A stretch of 64,000 nucleotides of DNA from NCBI GenBank assembly GCA_030432655.1, contig JAUILA010000009.1:116537-180536 (forward strand), written 5' to 3'. Origin of the DNA: Bacteroidia bacterium (GTDB lineage Bacteria > Bacteroidota > Bacteroidia > Cytophagales > Cyclobacteriaceae). The translations under genes were made by a program, and so were the position numbers. Shown here one piece after another: positions 60,604 to 64,000 of this stretch (its first letter is position 1; each line of letters starts with the position of its first letter). Under the pieces are notes generated by a model that made no database searches, was not told the DNA's origin, and was given only the letters and a program-made list of their open reading frames with translations.

Positions 60604-63240
60604 ATGCGGCTTATTCTCTTTACCCTCATTTCGTTACTCCCCACCTTTTTCCTTACGGCTCAGGAAGTGCAGCAGGGATTTACTGCAGAACTACTCGCGG
60701 GCGATCTGAACCCGGTTGCCATGAGTATAGCGCCGGATGGCCGGTTATACATAGCCCAGAAAGATGGAACCGTTCTTATATATAACGGACAAGAGTTACT
60801 TCCGGTCCCTTTCGCCTCCATTGAGGTGGACATCACGAACGAACGTGGTCTTTCAGGAATAGCCTTTCACCCTTCCTACGAACAGAACAACTGGGTATAC
60901 CTGTACTACACAGTTCCGGGAGCCCAGCATAATCGGCTAAGCAGGTTTACAGCCAACGGTGATGTAATTCTTGAAGGATCGGAAGAAATCCTGTTTGAAC
61001 TTGATCCTCTCTCCGGCACCATTCACAACGGTGGCGCTATGGAGTTTGGACTTGATGGCAAGCTCTATTTGGCGGTAGGCGACGGATCGGAAGCGAATAA
61101 CAGCCAGAATGCGAATAATGTACTGGGAAAAATCCTGCGATTAAATGCAGACGGCACGATACCTTCAGATAATCCTTTCTATTCTGTTTATTCTGGTAAC
61201 GCCCGGGCGATCTGGGCCAGTGGATTCAGAAATCCTTTCACCATGGATATTGCTGCAGATGGCCGGATATTTGTTAATGACGTCGGTGGCGGAGATTATG
61301 AGGAGATCAACGAGGTCTTGTCCGGGCGTAATTATGGCTGGCCATTGATCGAGGGCCCGATCAGCGGACAGACCGCACCAGCTTTCTACCAGGATCCGCT
61401 ATTTGCCTATGACCATGACCAGGGTTGTGCGATCCTGGGAGCTGCCTTTTATGATCCGGAAACACTACGCTTTCCTGAAAGGTATCACCATCAATTCTTC
61501 TTTGCTGATTACTGTGAAGGATATATAAAAGTCCTTGATGCCTCGGGGGGGTCGGTTATCGAAACCTTCGCAACCGGAATTAACCGACCTTTGGCAATGG
61601 AGTTCCGGGAAGACGGACAGATGTATCTACTCGAGCGGGCAGGTTTGGGCGGTGGATCCAATCAGGACAATCAGGCATCAGTTGACGGTGCGCTCTGGCT
61701 TATTTCATTTGTGGATGATGGCAGGCCCTTTATCGGGAAACAGCCCGCACCAGTTACAGTGAGTGCCGGCGAAACCGCGCGATTTTGGATAATTGCATCA
61801 GGCGACCAACCACTAACTTATACATGGTTCAAAAATGGTGAAGTTGTGGGCAATGGAACCAGTGAACTATTGCTCGAGAATGTGCAACCGGCAGATGACG
61901 GTGCTGAAATTTATTGCATTGTTTCCAACGCATCCGGCGAGGCTGTATCGGAATTCACGAGGTTACATGTAACCAGCAATACAAGGCCGGTACCGGAAAT
62001 CAGTTCACCGGACGCAGCAATAACCTATGCCGGAGGAGACCAGATCACCTTCCGTGGCTCTGCAATAGATGCCGAGGACGGTGAGCTCTCTCCCGAAAGC
62101 TTCACATGGTGGGTAGATTTTCATCATGATGACCATACACATCCAGCCCTGGATGCTGTTACAGGCATAACAGAAGGAACGTTCAACGTACCTCAGGTTG
62201 GGGAAATTTCAGCCAATGTTTGGTACCGAATTTACCTGAAAGTGACGGATCAGGAGGGGCTTAGTCAGACTATCTTCCGGGAAGTATATCCGCGCACCAG
62301 TGAAATAACCGTAAATAGTGAGCCGCAAAACCTACTTGTGAAAGTGGATGGAAGGCCGGTAAGCACCCCTTATACATTTATCGGGGTAGAGGGAATTATC
62401 CGCAGCATATCTCCGGTAAAGGCTCAGAATAGTGATGACAGGTTATATGTATTTGAAGGCTGGGAAGATGGATTTCCGGAATTAATACGGAACTATACAA
62501 CTCCCTCTCAGGATTCATCGATTTTGATAGATTATGTAACGGTTCCGATCGGAGAAGGCAGCGGGTTGAAAGGGGAATACTGGAATCAGTCCCGGACAAT
62601 GACCGGGCCTCCGGATCTGGAGCGGACGGATGCTGCTGTGGATTTTGACTGGGGAGAAGGATCGCCGGATGCCATGATCAATACGGATAATTTTACAGCC
62701 CGGTGGACTGGCAAAATTGTTCCTCAGTTTACCGAAACCTATCGTTTCTACGTTACCGGAGATGACGGCATCAGGCTTTACATAAACGGTAGTTTGTTAA
62801 TTGACGGATGGGTCCCACAGGCTCCTACAGAGTATGCGGCAAATATTGATCTGACGGCAGGTGTACCAGTGGAGGTTTTACTGGAATTTTTTGAAGACGG
62901 TGGCGGCGCATATGTAAAATTGGAATGGGAGAGTGAAACGCTGCCCCGCGCCATTTTACCAGCTGCCCAAATGTATGTATCTTCCATCTCTAGTGTAGAG
63001 AACGAGAAGGAAAATTTTGAAAAACTCAGTCTTTACCCAAATCCGGTAACCTTGATCTGTAAGGTGGTGAGTGCATCCCCAGGGATGCTTGAATTACGTG
63101 ATGTGCGAGGTAATCTGTTATTGCAGAGGCCAATCACGGAGACCAGCTATTTGGATATGACAAAAAGAGCAGCGGGAATATATGTGCTCAGGGTCATTTC
63201 CGATAAAGGTATTACGACAAGGAAGTTAATCAAACAATAA
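60604..63240 (+). CDS. Secreted PQQ-type (glucose/sorbosone) dehydrogenase with Ig-like, PA14 and T9SS sorting domains
   Basis: An 878-residue exported protein. Signal peptide LILFTLISLLPTFFLTAQ; start at 60604 because the terminator precludes the frame upstream. Residues ~20-370 are the six-bladed glucose/sorbosone dehydrogenase propeller (ERGLSGIAFHPSYEQNNWVY, TIHNGGAMEFGLDGKLYLAVGDG, WASGFRNPFTMDIAADGRI, YGWPLIEGP). An Ig-like domain follows (~380-465), another beta domain (~465-600) and a PA14 domain (~655-790: GLKGEYWNQ, FYVTGDDGIRLYINGSLLIDGW). The tail is a T9SS type A domain (LYPNPVTLIC, GIYVLRVIS). Cofactor binding is inferred from the family. PA14 probably binds carbohydrate. Confidence 0.92.
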   Translation: MRLILFTLISLLPTFFLTAQEVQQGFTAELLAGDLNPVAMSIAPDGRLYIAQKDGTVLIYNGQELLPVPFASIEVDITNERGLSGIAFHPSYEQNNWVYLYYTVPGAQHNRLSRFTANGDVILEGSEEILFELDPLSGTIHNGGAMEFGLDGKLYLAVGDGSEANNSQNANNVLGKILRLNADGTIPSDNPFYSVYSGNARAIWASGFRNPFTMDIAADGRIFVNDVGGGDYEEINEVLSGRNYGWPLIEGPISGQTAPAFYQDPLFAYDHDQGCAILGAAFYDPETLRFPERYHHQFFFADYCEGYIKVLDASGGSVIETFATGINRPLAMEFREDGQMYLLERAGLGGGSNQDNQASVDGALWLISFVDDGRPFIGKQPAPVTVSAGETARFWIIASGDQPLTYTWFKNGEVVGNGTSELLLENVQPADDGAEIYCIVSNASGEAVSEFTRLHVTSNTRPVPEISSPDAAITYAGGDQITFRGSAIDAEDGELSPESFTWWVDFHHDDHTHPALDAVTGITEGTFNVPQVGEISANVWYRIYLKVTDQEGLSQTIFREVYPRTSEITVNSEPQNLLVKVDGRPVSTPYTFIGVEGIIRSISPVKAQNSDDRLYVFEGWEDGFPELIRNYTTPSQDSSILIDYVTVPIGEGSGLKGEYWNQSRTMTGPPDLERTDAAVDFDWGEGSPDAMINTDNFTARWTGKIVPQFTETYRFYVTGDDGIRLYINGSLLIDGWVPQAPTEYAANIDLTAGVPVEVLLEFFEDGGGAYVKLEWESETLPRAILPAAQMYVSSISSVENEKENFEKLSLYPNPVTLICKVVSASPGMLELRDVRGNLLLQRPITETSYLDMTKRAAGIYVLRVISDKGITTRKLIKQ

Positions 63241-63342
63241 GACCAGGGCTAAGACCAGGATCAGGACTAAGACTATCAACTTAGGGCTGCGAGGTGCAAA
63301 AAACATCGACTCTTAGTCTTAGTCCTTGTCTTTGTCTAAGTC
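63241..63342. repeat. Two inverted arrays of GACYAR-like hexamers
   Basis: Directly after the sugar dehydrogenase stop, the plus strand reads GACCAG, GGCTAA, GACCAG, GATCAG, GACTAA, GACTAT (63241-63276). The minus strand, from 63342 to 63313, reads GACTTA, GACAAA, GACAAG, GACTAA, GACTAA. The two arrays include a perfect 13-bp inverted repeat (63263-63275 with 63314-63326) and flank a 36-bp core. Confidence 0.6.
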
Positions 63343-63350
63343 TCCCACAA

Positions 63351-63391
63351 ACAAAAAAACCCTGCAGTGAGCAATGCTCAACTACAGGGTT
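63351..63391 (-). terminator. rRNA operon terminator
   Basis: On the minus strand AACCCTG (63391-63385) pairs with CAGGGTT (63364-63358), enclosing a second short stem (TTGAGC ATT GCTCA type), followed by TTTTTTTG. It ends the 23S-5S transcript 34 nt after 5S. Confidence 0.85.
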
Positions 63392-63424
63392 GGATTGTTG
63401 AAGCGATAATGCTTCTTAGTAAAA

Positions 63425-63523
<99 letters not shown>

Positions 63524-63534
<11 letters not shown>

Positions 63535-63621
63535 AAACTCTTGGGTGTGCAGAAGCGGAACATACTCACGCTGCTGCGCCCTCCGTAGTCCTTCTGGACG
63601 AAGGAGGGTAATCACCATAAA
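63524..63621. repeat. 14-bp direct repeat and possible partial 5S 5' end in the 23S-5S spacer
   Basis: GTAATCACCATAAA occurs at 63524-63537 (start of 5S, plus-strand view) and 63608-63621 (spacer). CTCACGCTG occurs at 63516-63524 in 5S and 63565-63573 in the spacer. In 5S they adjoin; in the spacer 35 bp (63574-63608), essentially a palindrome, separates them. Confidence 0.6.
63579..63608. repeat. Palindrome A in the 23S-5S spacer
   Basis: CCCTCC (63579-63584) pairs with GGAGGG (63603-63608); inner TCC (63589-63591) pairs with GGA (63596-63598). GTAG and CGAA form the internal loop. Confidence 0.6.
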
Positions 63622-63629
63622 ATCGTCTC

Positions 63630-63669
63630 TCCGCCATAGCCTGGCGAAGGCGGATCCCTTTTGGATCCG
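63630..63669. repeat. Palindrome B plus adjoining hairpin in the 23S-5S spacer
   Basis: TCCGCC (63630-63635) pairs with GGCGGA (63649-63654), with ATAG and CGAA as internal loop, the same plan as palindrome A. It runs into a second hairpin CGGATCC-CTTTT-GGATCCG (63651-63669). Further right, CCGTAAT (63667-63673) can pair with ATTACGG (63701-63707). Confidence 0.55.
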
Positions 63670-63721
63670 TAATATTTTAATCATGACAGATGATGAAAGA
63701 ATTACGGGCAGTAGCCCCAGA

Positions 63722-64000
63722 GAAAGTGTACGGGTAATTAGTACTGCTCGGCTTTGGCATTTCTGCCTTTACACCTGCAGCCTATCAACGTCATCGTCTA
63801 TAACGTCCCTTAAAAGAAGTCTCATCTCGAGGTGAGTTTCGCGCTTAGATGCTTTCAGCGCTTATCTCTTCCCAACATAGCTACCCGGCGGTGCAGCTGG
63901 CACCACAACCGGTACACCAGAGGTTAGTCCAACCCGGTCCTCTCGTACTAAGGTCAGATCCTCTCAAACTTCTTACGCCCACAACAGATAGGGACCGAAC
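63722..64000 (-). rRNA. rrl: 23S ribosomal RNA, 3' end (5' part outside the window)
   Basis: The minus strand contains the sarcin-ricin loop AGTACGAGAGGACC (about 63951-63938), GGACTAACCTCTGGTGTACC, GCCGGGTAGCTATGTTGGG and the 3' end ACTAATTACCCGTACACTTT. About 279 nt are in the window; the gene continues to the right. The exact 3' end is estimated at about 63722. Confidence 0.97.

Noticed and set aside
63241..63342. CRISPR array
   Set aside because: Repeats are 6 bp, contiguous and in opposed orientation, with no spacers and no cas genes.
63535..63721. tRNA gene in the 23S-5S spacer
   Set aside because: No cloverleaf, no TTCGANNC arm and no anticodon stem can be drawn; the pairings seen are simple palindromes.

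Overview
The window is chromosomal DNA from a member of the Bacteroidota, most likely an aerobic, free-living Cytophagales-like organism; genus and species cannot be read from it. The evidence is: a type IX secretion system (T9SS) sortase PorU and its partner PorV, several secreted proteins with T9SS C-terminal sorting domains, family proteins typical of the phylum (DUF4295, DUF6048, DUF6452, a fused-type 2-oxoacid dehydrogenase E1), bacillithiol synthesis (BshC), and intergenic boxes matching the Bacteroidota promoter form TAnnTTTG. I see no prophage, insertion sequence, CRISPR array, tRNA gene or plasmid feature. Genes are densely packed, with many 1-14 bp overlaps, and no gene-free stretch exceeds 300 bases.

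Layout. 1-6.6 kb: the 5' part of a 2-oxoacid dehydrogenase E1 gene, divergent from an operon of an M16 peptidase, ispF, mnmD, a lipoprotein and a large BNR-repeat T9SS cargo protein. 6.9-12.9 kb: gltB-gltD glutamate synthase. 12.9-16.9 kb (minus): GreA/B-like factor, neutral zinc metallopeptidase, an unknown 126-residue protein and an FG-GAP T9SS protein. 16.9-24.2 kb: murF, then a minus-strand operon of an FAD oxidoreductase, two peptidase-MA-like proteins (one fused to a TolB-like propeller and an Omp85-type barrel) and yicC. 24.3-31.5 kb: MBL-fold hydrolase, pssA, porU, porV and a second, HxxEH-less M16 protein. 31.6-41.9 kb: rpmB-rpmG-DUF4295-ftsY, a membrane-anchored AraC regulator, an Lnt-like acyltransferase, a small ribbon-helix-helix protein with an SPFH protein, DUF6048/DUF6452, then rimO, bshC and 5-formyl-THF cyclo-ligase. 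42-46.1 kb: DUF2167 protein, a glycogen-binding-domain protein, omega-amidase, def, ruvX and a hemerythrin/RIC-like protein. 46.3-51 kb: S41 protease, hmgA, rmuC, a GroES-like protein and a small unknown. 51-58.4 kb: hemB, rocD, HAD phosphatase, two tandem secreted esterases, queG and ruvB. 58.5-63.2 kb: apbE, a ZIP transporter and a PQQ-type sugar dehydrogenase with a sorting domain. 63.3-64 kb: the 3' end of an rRNA operon on the minus strand (23S 3' end, spacer, 5S, terminator).

Most genes are housekeeping. The less expected parts are (i) the peptidase-MA / propeller / Omp85-like operon, (ii) two M16 proteins whose catalytic features are complementary, (iii) the T9SS sortase and shuttle close to five likely client proteins, and (iv) the 23S-5S spacer, which looks like a partial second 5S 5' end split by a palindrome, next to inverted hexamer arrays. 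Motif calls are by eye; family names come from recognition of motifs and general family knowledge, not from any search.
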